Below are positions 6,446 to 15,462 of a stretch of 39,112 nt of DNA, piece by piece (within the stretch, counting starts at the first letter, position 1; each line of letters opens with the position of its first letter). The DNA lies in contig CAKUFI010000021.1 of assembly GCA_934647305.1 (NCBI GenBank), forward strand, positions 1-39,112, written 5' to 3'. The translations under genes and the position numbers were made by a program. The notes below the pieces were generated by a model. The model saw nothing but the letters and a program-made list of their open reading frames with translations. It was not told the DNA's origin and ran no database searches. The DNA is from an uncultured Clostridia bacterium. Lineage in GTDB: Bacteria; Bacillota; Clostridia; Christensenellales; Aristaeellaceae.

Positions 6446-8635
6446 TCAGGCGAACAGACCTGAGCCGCCCTCGCAGTGCACGTTCAGGCCGCATTCGGGA
6501 CTGTAGCCGTCCGGATTGAGCAGGATGCCGAAGCCGTCCGACGCGTGATCCTCGACTGCGCCGGAGCTGACCAGCGACTGATACTCGTAGAGGGGCAGGC
6601 TCACGGCGGTCTTGCCCAGGCGGCGCAGCAGCGCCCTGGAGAACTCGCCCAGCCGCAGCGCGCTCAGGTCGGCGGCGTTGCCCGCGGTGGGGATGTACAC
6701 GGTGCGGGTGCCTTGGTCGTCGATCATGTGGAAGGCCTCGGCCACCTGCCTGAAGTTCGGCTGGCCCTCCAGCTTCATGACGCCGGGGGCGTTCTGATCC
6801 GCGAGATTGGGCTGATCCAGAGCCTTATCGCCCGTCATCTGCAGCAGCTTATCGAAATAGTCCGCGACGGCTGCGCGGGTGTTGATCTCCCGATACCGGT
6901 CAAGCACCCACTGTGCCGGGGCGATGCGCAGGCTCAGACCGGCGCTGACCCGCCCCTCGCCGGTGAAAATGTGCACCACGCTGTCCTGCACAGGCCGCAG
7001 ACCCTCGCGGTTGCAGCGCCCCGCCGCCTGCAGGATGCTGTCCAGCCCGGCCATTTCGCGCCAGACAGTGGGAAAATCCACATCCACGCCCGCCTCGACC
7101 AGGCTGGTGGAGACCACCACGCAGCACTCTCCCGCGCTGAGCCGTGTGCGAATCTCGTCCAGCGTGCGGGTGCGATCCTCGGCGGTCATCAGCGTGGAGA
7201 GATGATAGCGTCCCTCCTCGGGCAGCAGCGCGAACACCTCGCGCGCCCGCTTGCGGGAATTGACGATGCACAGCGCCTGATGCTCCTTGGCCAGGCGCGA
7301 GGCGAGCTGCTCGTCTGAACGCGTGCCCTCCCGCTCAAAGCGCACCCTCCGGAAGAAGTCGAACAGGCCGTCCGGGTCGGGCGCCAGCTCGCGAATCGGC
7401 AGCTCGGGCGCGAACTGGGCGAACAGCCTGCCCAGCGCGGGCTGCGTGGCTGTGCACAGCACAGCGGTCGCGCCATAGCGCAGCGCCAGACGCGAAATCG
7501 CCCAGACGCACGGCCTGAGCAGGTTCACCGGCAGGGTCTGCGCCTCGTCGAATATCAGGACGCTGCGCGCAATATTGTGCAGCTTGCGGCAGCGCGAGGT
7601 TTTGGCGGCGAACATCGACTCGAAGAACTGCACCGCCGTGGTCACGACGACCGGCGCGTCCCAGTTCTCGCAGGCCAGCCGCCTGCGCTCCGCCGCCGGG
7701 CTGTCCGCGCCCGACGGGTCGTCATCCAGGTCGGCCTGCGCGTAGTGCGCCAGCACGTTTTCCTCGCCCAGCACCTTCGCGAACTTCTCCGCCGTCTGCT
7801 CGATGATGCTGGTGTAGGGAATGACGTAGATCACCCGCTCCAGTCCCCTCGCCCGGGCGTGGCTCAGCGCGAAGGCCAGCGAGGCCATGGTCTTTCCGCC
7901 GCCGGTCGGCACGGTCAGCGTGTACAGCCCCTGCGGCCGCTCCCCGCCCTTCAGGCACTCGAGAAGCACCTGATTCCTGCGCCCGCACAGCTCGTCGCGC
8001 GGCCTTTCCAGCCAGGGCGCGACCTCGGCCTGCAGCTTCCCCAGCAGCGCGTCCAGGCTCTCCCTGCCTCCGCGCATTTGTTCGCCCCGAAGCGCCCGCT
8101 CCGTGTCCAGGAAGTCCGCGTCCACCAGGCAGGAAAACAGCATCCGGGTGAACATCGCCAGCTCCGACTGATTGCGGGGATCCGGCGCGTTTCGCGGGTC
8201 GGCCCAGGCGGGCAGGTCGGTCTGCGCGGGAAGCGCGATCTCCGTGCGCCAGGCCGAGGGATCGTCGTCCCCGTCCAGCTTCTTTTGCAGCCGGGCGAAC
8301 AGCGTGCCCTCGTCATAGCCGATGTCCGGCAGGCCGCCGTGGTGCCCGGCGATCGCGAACGCCGCCGGAATATCCCCAAGGTCGCGGGCCGCTTTCGCGC
8401 CCGCCGTGGAGTGGTCCGCACGGGGCGCGCGCTCCGGGTCGCGCTGCCGCCGCTGGGCGTTTCGGCTGTACTTGCCGACGTCGTGAAGAAGGCCGGTCCG
8501 CCTGCCCTCCTTTGGCGCGCCGATCGCCCCCGCGAATTGCTCCGCCAGGCGTGCCACGCCCTCCAGGTGCTCCTTCAGCAGCTGAAAGCTCCCGTCCTCG
8601 CGCCGATGAGTCACAAACTGTTCCTTTTGTTCCAT
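6446..8635 (-). CDS. cas3: CRISPR-associated nuclease-helicase Cas3, type I-C
   Basis: A 729-residue Cas3, recruited by Cascade to nick and unwind target DNA. The N-terminal HD nuclease domain shows H23, H51-D52 (GLLHDVGKY) and the HH of AGHHGG. The SF2 helicase follows with Walker A PTGGGKT (243-249), DEAQ (363-366), the STSLVEAGVDVDF motif and QAAGRCNREG. I chose the ATG at 8635 because GGGGAGG lies five bases before it; the open frame reaches a GTG at 8653 that would put the ribosome site inside the gene. cas3 has its own promoter and is separated by 369 bp from cas5, unlike the usual compact I-C operon. It looks intact. Confidence 0.97.
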   Translation of the reverse strand: MEQKEQFVTHRREDGSFQLLKEHLEGVARLAEQFAGAIGAPKEGRRTGLLHDVGKYSRNAQRRQRDPERAPRADHSTAGAKAARDLGDIPAAFAIAGHHGGLPDIGYDEGTLFARLQKKLDGDDDPSAWRTEIALPAQTDLPAWADPRNAPDPRNQSELAMFTRMLFSCLVDADFLDTERALRGEQMRGGRESLDALLGKLQAEVAPWLERPRDELCGRRNQVLLECLKGGERPQGLYTLTVPTGGGKTMASLAFALSHARARGLERVIYVIPYTSIIEQTAEKFAKVLGEENVLAHYAQADLDDDPSGADSPAAERRRLACENWDAPVVVTTAVQFFESMFAAKTSRCRKLHNIARSVLIFDEAQTLPVNLLRPCVWAISRLALRYGATAVLCTATQPALGRLFAQFAPELPIRELAPDPDGLFDFFRRVRFEREGTRSDEQLASRLAKEHQALCIVNSRKRAREVFALLPEEGRYHLSTLMTAEDRTRTLDEIRTRLSAGECCVVVSTSLVEAGVDVDFPTVWREMAGLDSILQAAGRCNREGLRPVQDSVVHIFTGEGRVSAGLSLRIAPAQWVLDRYREINTRAAVADYFDKLLQMTGDKALDQPNLADQNAPGVMKLEGQPNFRQVAEAFHMIDDQGTRTVYIPTAGNAADLSALRLGEFSRALLRRLGKTAVSLPLYEYQSLVSSGAVEDHASDGFGILLNPDGYSPECGLNVHCEGGSGLFA

Positions 8636-8668
8636 CTTATCCTCCCCTGACACGCGTTGTATGTTATG

Positions 8669-8697
8669 ATTGTAATCCCGTATTTATTGTCTGTCAA
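8669..8697 (-). promoter_or_regulatory. Promoter of cas3
   Basis: On the minus strand a perfect TTGACA (8697-8692) is followed after 17 bp by TACAAT (8674-8669). Transcription should start near 8662, leaving a short leader with the GGGGAGG ribosome site. The region between cas3 and the next gene (8636-8922) holds this promoter and the divergent one at 8856-8883; I see nothing else there that can be supported. Confidence 0.85.
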
Positions 8698-8855
8698 GGA
8701 AGCTTCGCATTTTTTACTGTATAAAACACGAAGACGCAACAATGATCGTTTACATCGTGCTCGTAAGCGCCCATAATACGCGCTATAAAATGGGCAAACT
8801 GCGGCGGCAAGCAAATAATACATACTTTTGGAATCTATTTGTCATATGTTAAGTC

Positions 8856-8883
8856 TGGACAAGTCTCTTTTCCGTGTTATAAT
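8856..8883 (+). promoter_or_regulatory. Promoter of sugar-uptake cluster A with a direct-repeat operator candidate
   Basis: TGGACA (8856-8861), 16 bp, then a perfect TATAAT (8878-8883) in front of the lplB-type gene at 8923. AAGTCT occurs twice, at 8851-8856 and 8861-8866, ten bases apart and overlapping the -35 box. Such helical-phase direct repeats are often half-sites for a regulator. Read on the other strand the motif is AGACTTG, which recurs in the divergent region of cluster B (20661-20667). Confidence 0.75.
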
Positions 8884-8922
8884 ACTGTCGAATAGTAAAT
8901 TTGAAGGGAGAGCCATTGCCCT

Positions 8923-9867
8923 ATGGGAAGAAAAACGTCCGCCGCGATGCTCCCGGAACGCAGAAAGACCTGGCGATACGACCTGAAGAGGAACAAAATC
9001 ATCTACCTGATGTTCCTTGTGATCTTCATATATTATTTTATATTCCACTACGTGCCCATGTTCGGCATCGTCATCGGCTTCCAGAAGTACCGCCCGGCGA
9101 AGGGCATACTGGGCTCCAAGTGGGTGGGGCTGGAGAACTTTGTGAAGTTCTTCAAGGGGCCGTACGCCTTCCGCCTGATTCGCAACACGCTGGTGCTGAA
9201 CCTGCTGCTGCTGGCGTTCAGCTTCACCGCGCCGATCGTCTTTGCGCTGATGCTCAATGAGATGCGCCCGGGCAAGTACAAGTCGCTGATGCAGACCATC
9301 TCCTACATGCCGCACTTCGTCTCGTCGGTCGTCGTGTGCGGCCTGCTGATGATGTTTACCGAGTCCACCGGCATCATCACCGCGCTGTTCAGCGCGCTGG
9401 GGCTGTCGGAAAAGACCTTCCTGCTGGGGCACGCGCGATACTTCCGGGCGCTGTACGTGCTGCAGGATATCTGGCAGGAGCTCGGCTGGGGCTCGATCAT
9501 CTACCTGGCCACCGTGTCGTGCGTCGACATGAGCCTGTACGAGGCCGCCGACATCGACGGCGCGGGCCGCCTGCGCAAGATCTGGTCGATCACGATTCCG
9601 GCGCTGGTTCCGGTCATCGTCGTGCAGCTGATCATGCGCATCGGCTCCCTGATGAGCCTCGGCTCCGGCAAGGTCATTCTTCTGTACCGCCCGTCCACGT
9701 ATGAAACGGCGGACATCATCTCTTCATATGTTTATCGCGCGGGCCTGCTCAATCAGGACTATTCGCTGGGCACGGCGGTCGACCTGTGCAACTCGATCGT
9801 CAATATCGCGCTGTTGTTCTTCGCCAATACCGTCAGCCGCAGGCTCACCGAGCAGAGCCTGTGGTAA
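8923..9867 (+). CDS. CUT1 sugar ABC transporter permease, LplB type (cluster A)
   Basis: A 314-residue inner-membrane permease with about six membrane segments. The first is IIYLMFLVIFIYYFIFHYV, followed by VPMFGIVIGFQKY, a hallmark of LplB proteins. The cytoplasmic EAA loop that contacts the ATPase is clear: YEAADIDGAGRLRKIWSITI. It pairs with the YtcP-type permease 15 bp downstream to form the channel for an oligosaccharide or sugar derivative. No ATPase gene is nearby, so a shared MsmX-like ATPase elsewhere in the genome probably drives it. The substrate cannot be told from sequence; the GH2 gene downstream suggests a beta-linked glycan or glucuronide. Confidence 0.92.
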   Translation: MGRKTSAAMLPERRKTWRYDLKRNKIIYLMFLVIFIYYFIFHYVPMFGIVIGFQKYRPAKGILGSKWVGLENFVKFFKGPYAFRLIRNTLVLNLLLLAFSFTAPIVFALMLNEMRPGKYKSLMQTISYMPHFVSSVVVCGLLMMFTESTGIITALFSALGLSEKTFLLGHARYFRALYVLQDIWQELGWGSIIYLATVSCVDMSLYEAADIDGAGRLRKIWSITIPALVPVIVVQLIMRIGSLMSLGSGKVILLYRPSTYETADIISSYVYRAGLLNQDYSLGTAVDLCNSIVNIALLFFANTVSRRLTEQSLW

Positions 9868-9882
9868 GAAAGGAGAACGAGT

Positions 9883-10812
9883 ATGAACTATCAGAGAGCC
9901 AAAATCGGCGCGGGCGGTCTCGGCGGGATTCGAAAGACGAAGAGCGATATCGTGTTCGACGTCATCATCTACGCGCTGGTTACGCTGATCTGCCTGATCT
10001 GCCTGTATCCGATGCTGTTCGTGCTCTTCGCCTCGTTCTCGAACGGCAACCGGCTGCACTTCCACACGGGCCCCCTGTTCGCGCCGCTCGCGCCGATGAC
10101 GCTGGACGGCTACAGGATCGTGCTGACGAACGCGGACATCCTGTCCGGCTATATGAACACGCTGATCTACCTGCTGGGCGGCACGGTCTTTTCGATGGTG
10201 CTGACCATCATGGGCGCGTATGTGCTGTCCCGGCGCGGCTACAAGCTCAAGAAATTCTTTACGATCTATCTGGCGCTGACGATGTACCTCTCGGGCGGCA
10301 TGATACCCAGCTTCCTGGTGGTGCGCGCGCTGCACATGCTGGACACGCGCTGGGCGATCATCATCGTGGGCTCGATCTCCACGTGGAACATGATCGTTCT
10401 GCGCACGGCGTTCGCGTCGATCCCCAAGGGTCTGGAGGAGGCGGCGACGATCGACGGCGCGAACGATCTGCAGATCCTGGTGCGCGTGGTGCTGCCCTGC
10501 TCAAAGGCGACGGTGGCGGTCATCCTGCTGTTCTACGCGGTGGGCATCTGGAATTCCTGGTTCAATTCGATGATCTACCTGCAGAACCGCAAGCTGTACC
10601 CGCTGCAGCTGTTCCTGCGCGAAATCCTGGTGCAGAGCACCGACCTGGAGGGAAGCGCGGATATCCAGTCCGGCGTCGGCATCAACTATATCAAGGAGCT
10701 TTTGCAGTACTGCACGATCATCATTGCGACGGTGCCGATTCTGATTGTATACCCGTTCGTGCAGAAGTATTTCGTCAAGGGCGTCATGCTGGGCTCCCTG
10801 AAGGGAGAATAA
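9883..10812 (+). CDS. CUT1 sugar ABC transporter permease, YtcP type (cluster A)
   Basis: A 309-residue permease, the second half of the cluster A channel. The first membrane segment is VIIYALVTLICLICLYPMLF, and the long extracytoplasmic loop before the second segment is typical of YtcP. The EAA loop reads PKGLEEAATIDGANDLQILV, and the C-terminus VYPFVQKYFVKGVMLGSLKG is a family signature. It is preceded by AAAGGAG at good spacing and is cotranscribed with the lplB-type gene. A hairpin follows at 10847-10890. Confidence 0.92.
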   Translation: MNYQRAKIGAGGLGGIRKTKSDIVFDVIIYALVTLICLICLYPMLFVLFASFSNGNRLHFHTGPLFAPLAPMTLDGYRIVLTNADILSGYMNTLIYLLGGTVFSMVLTIMGAYVLSRRGYKLKKFFTIYLALTMYLSGGMIPSFLVVRALHMLDTRWAIIIVGSISTWNMIVLRTAFASIPKGLEEAATIDGANDLQILVRVVLPCSKATVAVILLFYAVGIWNSWFNSMIYLQNRKLYPLQLFLREILVQSTDLEGSADIQSGVGINYIKELLQYCTIIIATVPILIVYPFVQKYFVKGVMLGSLKGE

Positions 10813-10846
10813 CGCGCTGTCCGGCCTGATGAGCGCGCTCTGCAAG

Positions 10847-10890
10847 GCCGCTTTCCCCGGAAGCAAGCACCCTTTTCCACGGGAAGCGGC
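10847..10890 (+). promoter_or_regulatory. Intercistronic hairpin between permease and binding-protein genes
   Basis: GCCGCTTTCCC (10847-10857) pairs imperfectly with GGGAAGCGGC (10881-10890). A smaller inverted repeat, GCGCT/AGCGC, lies just before it (10814-10836). There is no T-run, so it is more likely an mRNA-stabilising or attenuating structure than a full terminator. Such elements often raise binding-protein levels above those of the permeases. Confidence 0.5.
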
Positions 10891-10932
10891 GGCGAGAGAG
10901 ACGCATCAGATATAAGAAAGGAGACTTGACAC

Positions 10933-12522
10933 ATGAAGAAATTCCTGTCCCTTCTCATCCTCCTGGCAATGGTACTTTCCTGCTGCGGCGCGATGGCGGA
11001 GATCACCTATCCCGTCGAGCAATCCGCCAAGATCACCTGGTGGCATCCGCTGCGCGCGCCCTCCTATCAGTCCTCCCACAACGACAACATCTGCTGGCAG
11101 CAGATCGCCAAGGACGTGGGCGTTGAAATCGAGTGGATTCACCCGGCGGCCGGCACCGAGACCGAGCAGCTCAACCTGCTGCTGATGAGCGACAAGCTGC
11201 CCGACATCATCCAGATCGACGGCTATCTCGAGTCCGCGGGCGGCGCTGCCGCGCTGGTGGACGACGGCGTCGCCGTTGACCTGACCGATTACCTCGAGCA
11301 GTATGCCCCGGATTACCTCGCGGGCATCACCGCCTCCGAGCTGGCCTATCAGATGGCGACGACCGCGGACGGCCGCGTCGTTCAGTTCACCCAGCTCAAG
11401 CAGACCTCCCCGCAGTACAGCCGCGTGAATGTCCGCGACGACATCATGAAGGAAATCGGCTGGACTGACGAGAAGGGCGTGTCCGGTCTGCGCCTGCCCG
11501 AGACCATCGACGAGTACACCGAAATGTTCGCCGCGATGAAGGAAGCCGGCTACTACGGCTATCGCACCTCCAGCAGCGGCCGCGACCGTCAGATCATGAC
11601 CGCCTACGGCATCTACAGCGGCTGGTATGTCAAGCCGGACGGCACGATCGGCTACGGCATGTGGGACGATCAGTATCGCGAGTACCTCAAGCAGGTTCGC
11701 GAGTGGATCGTCGCGGGCTACGTCCATCCCGACTGGGCCTCCGACGTGAGCACCGCCGCGCTGTTCACCAACAAGCAGATCGGCATGTACATCACCCCCT
11801 CCGACATCGCGTACGGCGCTGCGGTTGCCGGCGGCTATGACATCACCTGCGTGAACTATCCGCGCCTGCACGCCGGCGACAAGTATCCCTTCGAGAACAC
11901 CACCTGGTACGTCGTTCCCGCCGACGGCATCCGCACGGTCGTCACCGAGGCCGCGAACACCAACGGCGTGTTCGAGCAGGTCATGGCGCTGCTGAACTAC
12001 GGCTACACCGAGAAGGGCGCCCTGATCTACAACTGGGGCGTCGAGGGCGAGTCCTACACCGTGGACGCGGACGGCAACAAGCACTTCACCGACCTGATCC
12101 TGAAGAACCCCACCATCCCCATGGCCGACGGCCAGTACATCTACAAGCTGCACTTCGGCCCGAAGCTGGCCGAGGCGGACGTTGAGTGCAACCCCGGCAC
12201 CATCGGCGATCCCAAGGCGCTGTACTGGAGAGAGCTGTACTCCGACGACACGACCGTTTCCTCCGACTGCATCCTGTTCGCGTCCCTGACCGCCGAGCAG
12301 TCCCTTGCGCGCGCCGAGTACATGGTCAACATCGAGACCTACATGAACGAGTCGACGCTGCTGTTCCTGCAGGGCACCAAGGACATCAACGACGACGCGG
12401 CCTGGCAGGAGTACATGGACACCATGAAGACCATGGGCATCGAGGAAGCCATCGCCATCACGCAGGAGGCGCAGGACGCCTTCGTGGCGAAGGAAATCCC
12501 GACCAACTGGGCCCACAAGTAA
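10933..12522 (+). CDS. Extracellular solute-binding protein (cluster A)
   Basis: A 529-residue secreted sugar-binding protein, the receptor for the cluster A permeases. The signal peptide is MKKFLSLLILLAMVLSCCGA. Cleavage could be by signal peptidase I after AMA, or the protein may be lipidated at the cysteine of VLSC, which is a loose lipobox. The mature part starts like family 1/LipO proteins (ITYPVEQSAKITWWHPL) and contains the KLPDIIQIDGY segment typical of the fold. The start has AAAGGAG nine bases upstream. The ligand is unknown. It is followed by a structured intergenic region and a terminator. Confidence 0.92.
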   Translation: MKKFLSLLILLAMVLSCCGAMAEITYPVEQSAKITWWHPLRAPSYQSSHNDNICWQQIAKDVGVEIEWIHPAAGTETEQLNLLLMSDKLPDIIQIDGYLESAGGAAALVDDGVAVDLTDYLEQYAPDYLAGITASELAYQMATTADGRVVQFTQLKQTSPQYSRVNVRDDIMKEIGWTDEKGVSGLRLPETIDEYTEMFAAMKEAGYYGYRTSSSGRDRQIMTAYGIYSGWYVKPDGTIGYGMWDDQYREYLKQVREWIVAGYVHPDWASDVSTAALFTNKQIGMYITPSDIAYGAAVAGGYDITCVNYPRLHAGDKYPFENTTWYVVPADGIRTVVTEAANTNGVFEQVMALLNYGYTEKGALIYNWGVEGESYTVDADGNKHFTDLILKNPTIPMADGQYIYKLHFGPKLAEADVECNPGTIGDPKALYWRELYSDDTTVSSDCILFASLTAEQSLARAEYMVNIETYMNESTLLFLQGTKDINDDAAWQEYMDTMKTMGIEEAIAITQEAQDAFVAKEIPTNWAHK

Positions 12523-12584
12523 TCTGACGCTGGATTCACCGGCCCGGGCTGACCGGAAACGACCGATTGTCAGGTATGCGAGGC

Positions 12585-12703
12585 TTCAATCGGGAGGCAT
12601 TCACCAAAGCGCGCTTTTCGTCCGTTCAGGGATGAAAGCCGCAGGCTTTGCGGCGCCGAATCAGGGCTTTCAGACGCGCTGTGAATGCTCCCCCCCGAAT
12701 GAA
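12585..12703. repeat. Long imperfect inverted repeat with a nested hairpin
   Basis: Outer arms at about 12585-12613 and 12675-12703 pair over roughly 25 positions, including GCATTCAC (12597-12604) with GTGAATGC (12681-12688) and AGCGCG (12608-12613) with CGCGCT (12675-12680). Inside, TGAAAGCC (12633-12640) pairs with GGCTTTCA (12665-12672). The element fills most of the space between the binding protein and the GH2 gene. I cannot assign it to a known RNA family; it could be a folded RNA or a small non-coding repeat element. Confidence 0.6.
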
Positions 12704-12735
12704 TCAGCGTTTACTTGGGGTGCATGATCGGCCTC

Positions 12736-12769
12736 AGGGCGCTTCATCAAAAGTGGAGCGCCCTTTGTT
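12736..12769 (+). terminator. Terminator between the binding protein and GH2 genes
   Basis: AGGGCGCT (12736-12743) pairs perfectly with AGCGCCCT (12757-12764), followed by TTTGTT. The T-run is short, so some read-through into the GH2 gene 57 bp later is likely. I found no good separate promoter for GH2 between here and 12825. Confidence 0.65.
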
Positions 12770-12825
12770 CACACGAGGCCGCCCCCGATTGATGAAACAC
12801 ACTCTGATTTGAAAGGAATGATTGA

Positions 12826-15456
12826 ATGTTTTCCAGAATTCCAAAGCCCGAGTTCCCCCGCCCGGAGAAGCGCCGCGAGAGCTGGCAAAACCTGAACGGC
12901 CGGTGGGACTTCCGCCTGTTCCCGGCGGGTTCCGAGGAGCAAGAGGCGGCGTTCGCCGTCAGCCGCAACGAATATGACCGCAAAATCGTGGTTCCGTTTT
13001 CCTGGGTGAGTCCGCTTTCGGAGATCCAGGAGGATGTCGCCGGCGTGGGCTGGTATCGCCGCACGACCACGCATCAAAGGAAGGAGCGCCTGTTCCTGTG
13101 CTTCGGCGCGGCCGATTACCGGACGGACGTATACGTCAACGGCCTGCCGGCGGGCACGCATCAGGGCGGGTATACCTGCTTTGAGTTTGAAGTGACCGAC
13201 CTCTGGCGCGACGGCGAAAACACGATCGAGGTGCGCTGCGAGGACTACCGCCGCGAAACGCAGCTCTATGGCAAGCAGGGCTACGGCGACATTCAGGGCG
13301 TCTGGCAGACCGTATGGCTCGAGGATCGCCCGCGCGCGTACATCCGCGACTGGCGGGTTGAGACGAAGATCACCGGAAAGGTGACCTTCCACGTGCGGGC
13401 CGACGCGCCGGACGGCGAGAAAATCGAGGCGCGCTTCGACGGACGTGCCTGGGAGGGCCGGGTCGCGGACGGCCGGGCGGAGATCGCGCTGGACATACCG
13501 AACCCGCAGCTCTGGTCGCCGGATTCGCCGTTCCTGTACGAGGGCAGCCTGAAGCTGGGCGAGGACGAGACCTTTACCTATTTCGGCATTCGCGAGATCG
13601 CCACGGGCCGGGTCGACGGGCGGGGCTTCCGCTGGATTCTGCTGAACGGCAAGCCGATCTACCTCAACGGCACGCTGGATCAGGCCTTTAACCCGAAGGG
13701 ACACTTCACCTATCCGTCCGATCAGGACATGCGCGACGAGGCGTGGCGGCTGAAGCGGCTGGGGCTGAACATGGTGCGCATTCACATCAAGCCAGAGGAG
13801 CCGCGCAAGCTGTACTGGATGGACAAGCTGGGCGTGCTGGTCATGGAGGACGTTCCGTGCTTCTGGGGCAAGCCGGTCGAGGAGGCGCGCGCGGCCTACG
13901 AGGCGGAGCTGCCGGACATCATCGCGCGCGACGTCAACCATCCATCCACCTTCGCCTGGGTCGTGTTCAACGAGAGCTGGGGTCTGCTGCACGGCGGGCC
14001 GGGGGAAAAGGTATACCTCCCCGAGACGCAGGAATGGGTGCGCCGGATGTACCTTCAGGTGAAGTCGCTGGATCCCACGCGCATCGTCGAGGACAACTCG
14101 CCCTGCCGCTACGACCATGTGCAGACCGATCTGAATACCTGGCATTTCTATTATAACGGCTATGAGATCGTGCGCGACCACATTCGCAGGGTCGTGGAGG
14201 AAACGTATCCCGGCTCCGAATTCAACTTCATCGGCGGCAACAAGCAGACCGACGCGCCGCTGATGAACAGCGAATGCGGCATGGTCTGGGGCGTGGAGGG
14301 CTCCGCGGGCGACAGCGACCTTGCCTGGCAGTATCACTACATGCTCAACGAGTATCGCCAGTATGAAAAGCTGTGCGGCTTCGTGTTCACCGAGTTCCAC
14401 GACGTGGTGAACGAGTTCAACGGCTATTACCGCATCGACGACACCGACAAGGACTTCGGCTATCAGGACTTCTGCCGCGGCATGACGCTGCGCGACCTGC
14501 ACGCGCCGGATTTCATCGCCACGGTCTGCCCCCCGATGCAGACGATCAACGCCGGCGAATGCGCGGAAATTCCGCTGATCATCTCCAGCTTTACCGACGC
14601 GCATCACGGCGAAGCCTGCGCGCTGGACTGGGAGCTGTGGCATGACGGCCTGAACGGCCGCGTGCTGGACAGCCGCGGCCGGATTGCGCTGCCCGACTTT
14701 GGGTGGGGCGCGACGCCGCTGGCCCAGCCGCTGCGCGTCGTCATGCCGGAGGAAAACGCCGCGGCGGTGCTCAGCCTGTACATGAAGGCCGCGGACGGCA
14801 CGGTCATTTCGCGCAACTTCACGACGTTTGACGTGCGCGCGGCGCTCCCGGAAAACCTGCTGGAGATTCCGGTCTGCGGCGGCCGCACGGAGGGCTTCGC
14901 GCCCGTTTGGACGGCCATGGGCGAGGAAAAGCTCTGCATGGGCGGCTCCGGCGCGGTGACGTACGAGGTGCGCCTGCCCGAACGCGCCGGCCTTTCGGAT
15001 GTGAACCTGTACTTCGAGGCCGGGTCGAAGCGGGTTCTGAAGAAGGATCTGAAGGAAATCGGCGCGGATCAGGTAGACATGGGCTTTATGCGCGGCTACC
15101 GCGTGGATCGCGGCGCGTTCGCGAACTCGTACTGGATGACGGACGAATCGCGTCTGCCGGGCGATGTGGAGATTCTCGTCAACGGCAAGCCGGTCGAGAC
15201 GGTTCACCTGGAAAACGACTGGGCGGACGCGCGGGGCATGCTGTCGTGGCACCGCCAGCCGAACCCGAGGAAGCTCGACGAGGCCGGCTCCTTCGGCGAG
15301 CAAAAGCGCGTCGCGCTGCCGAGTCATCTGCTTCCGGAGATCGAGAAGCGCAGCGGCTTCACGCTCACCTTCCGCGTGCGCGGTGAAAACGGCCTGGCGC
15401 TCTATGGCCGCGGCTGCGGGCGCTACCCCCACGGCCTGCTGGTCGAGCTGCTCTAA
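12826..15456 (+). CDS. Glycoside hydrolase family 2 (beta-glucuronidase/beta-galactosidase-like)
   Basis: An 876-residue GH2 enzyme without a signal peptide, so probably cytoplasmic and acting on sugars imported by cluster A. Order: sugar-binding jelly roll (WQNLNGRWDFRLFP near residue 20, about 1-165), immunoglobulin-like domain (about 170-260), TIM barrel (about 265-500), and extra C-terminal beta domains (about 520-876). The acid/base E383 stands in FNESW and the nucleophile E483 in MNSECG, the two GH2 catalytic positions. The segment EPRKLYWMDKLGVLVMEDVP matches the barrel of beta-glucuronidase relatives. The exact substrate is open; beta-galactoside, beta-glucuronide and beta-mannoside are all possible. 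The start has AAAGGA upstream. Confidence 0.9.
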   Translation: MFSRIPKPEFPRPEKRRESWQNLNGRWDFRLFPAGSEEQEAAFAVSRNEYDRKIVVPFSWVSPLSEIQEDVAGVGWYRRTTTHQRKERLFLCFGAADYRTDVYVNGLPAGTHQGGYTCFEFEVTDLWRDGENTIEVRCEDYRRETQLYGKQGYGDIQGVWQTVWLEDRPRAYIRDWRVETKITGKVTFHVRADAPDGEKIEARFDGRAWEGRVADGRAEIALDIPNPQLWSPDSPFLYEGSLKLGEDETFTYFGIREIATGRVDGRGFRWILLNGKPIYLNGTLDQAFNPKGHFTYPSDQDMRDEAWRLKRLGLNMVRIHIKPEEPRKLYWMDKLGVLVMEDVPCFWGKPVEEARAAYEAELPDIIARDVNHPSTFAWVVFNESWGLLHGGPGEKVYLPETQEWVRRMYLQVKSLDPTRIVEDNSPCRYDHVQTDLNTWHFYYNGYEIVRDHIRRVVEETYPGSEFNFIGGNKQTDAPLMNSECGMVWGVEGSAGDSDLAWQYHYMLNEYRQYEKLCGFVFTEFHDVVNEFNGYYRIDDTDKDFGYQDFCRGMTLRDLHAPDFIATVCPPMQTINAGECAEIPLIISSFTDAHHGEACALDWELWHDGLNGRVLDSRGRIALPDFGWGATPLAQPLRVVMPEENAAAVLSLYMKAADGTVISRNFTTFDVRAALPENLLEIPVCGGRTEGFAPVWTAMGEEKLCMGGSGAVTYEVRLPERAGLSDVNLYFEAGSKRVLKKDLKEIGADQVDMGFMRGYRVDRGAFANSYWMTDESRLPGDVEILVNGKPVETVHLENDWADARGMLSWHRQPNPRKLDEAGSFGEQKRVALPSHLLPEIEKRSGFTLTFRVRGENGLALYGRGCGRYPHGLLVELL

Positions 15457-15462
15457 TCGAGC

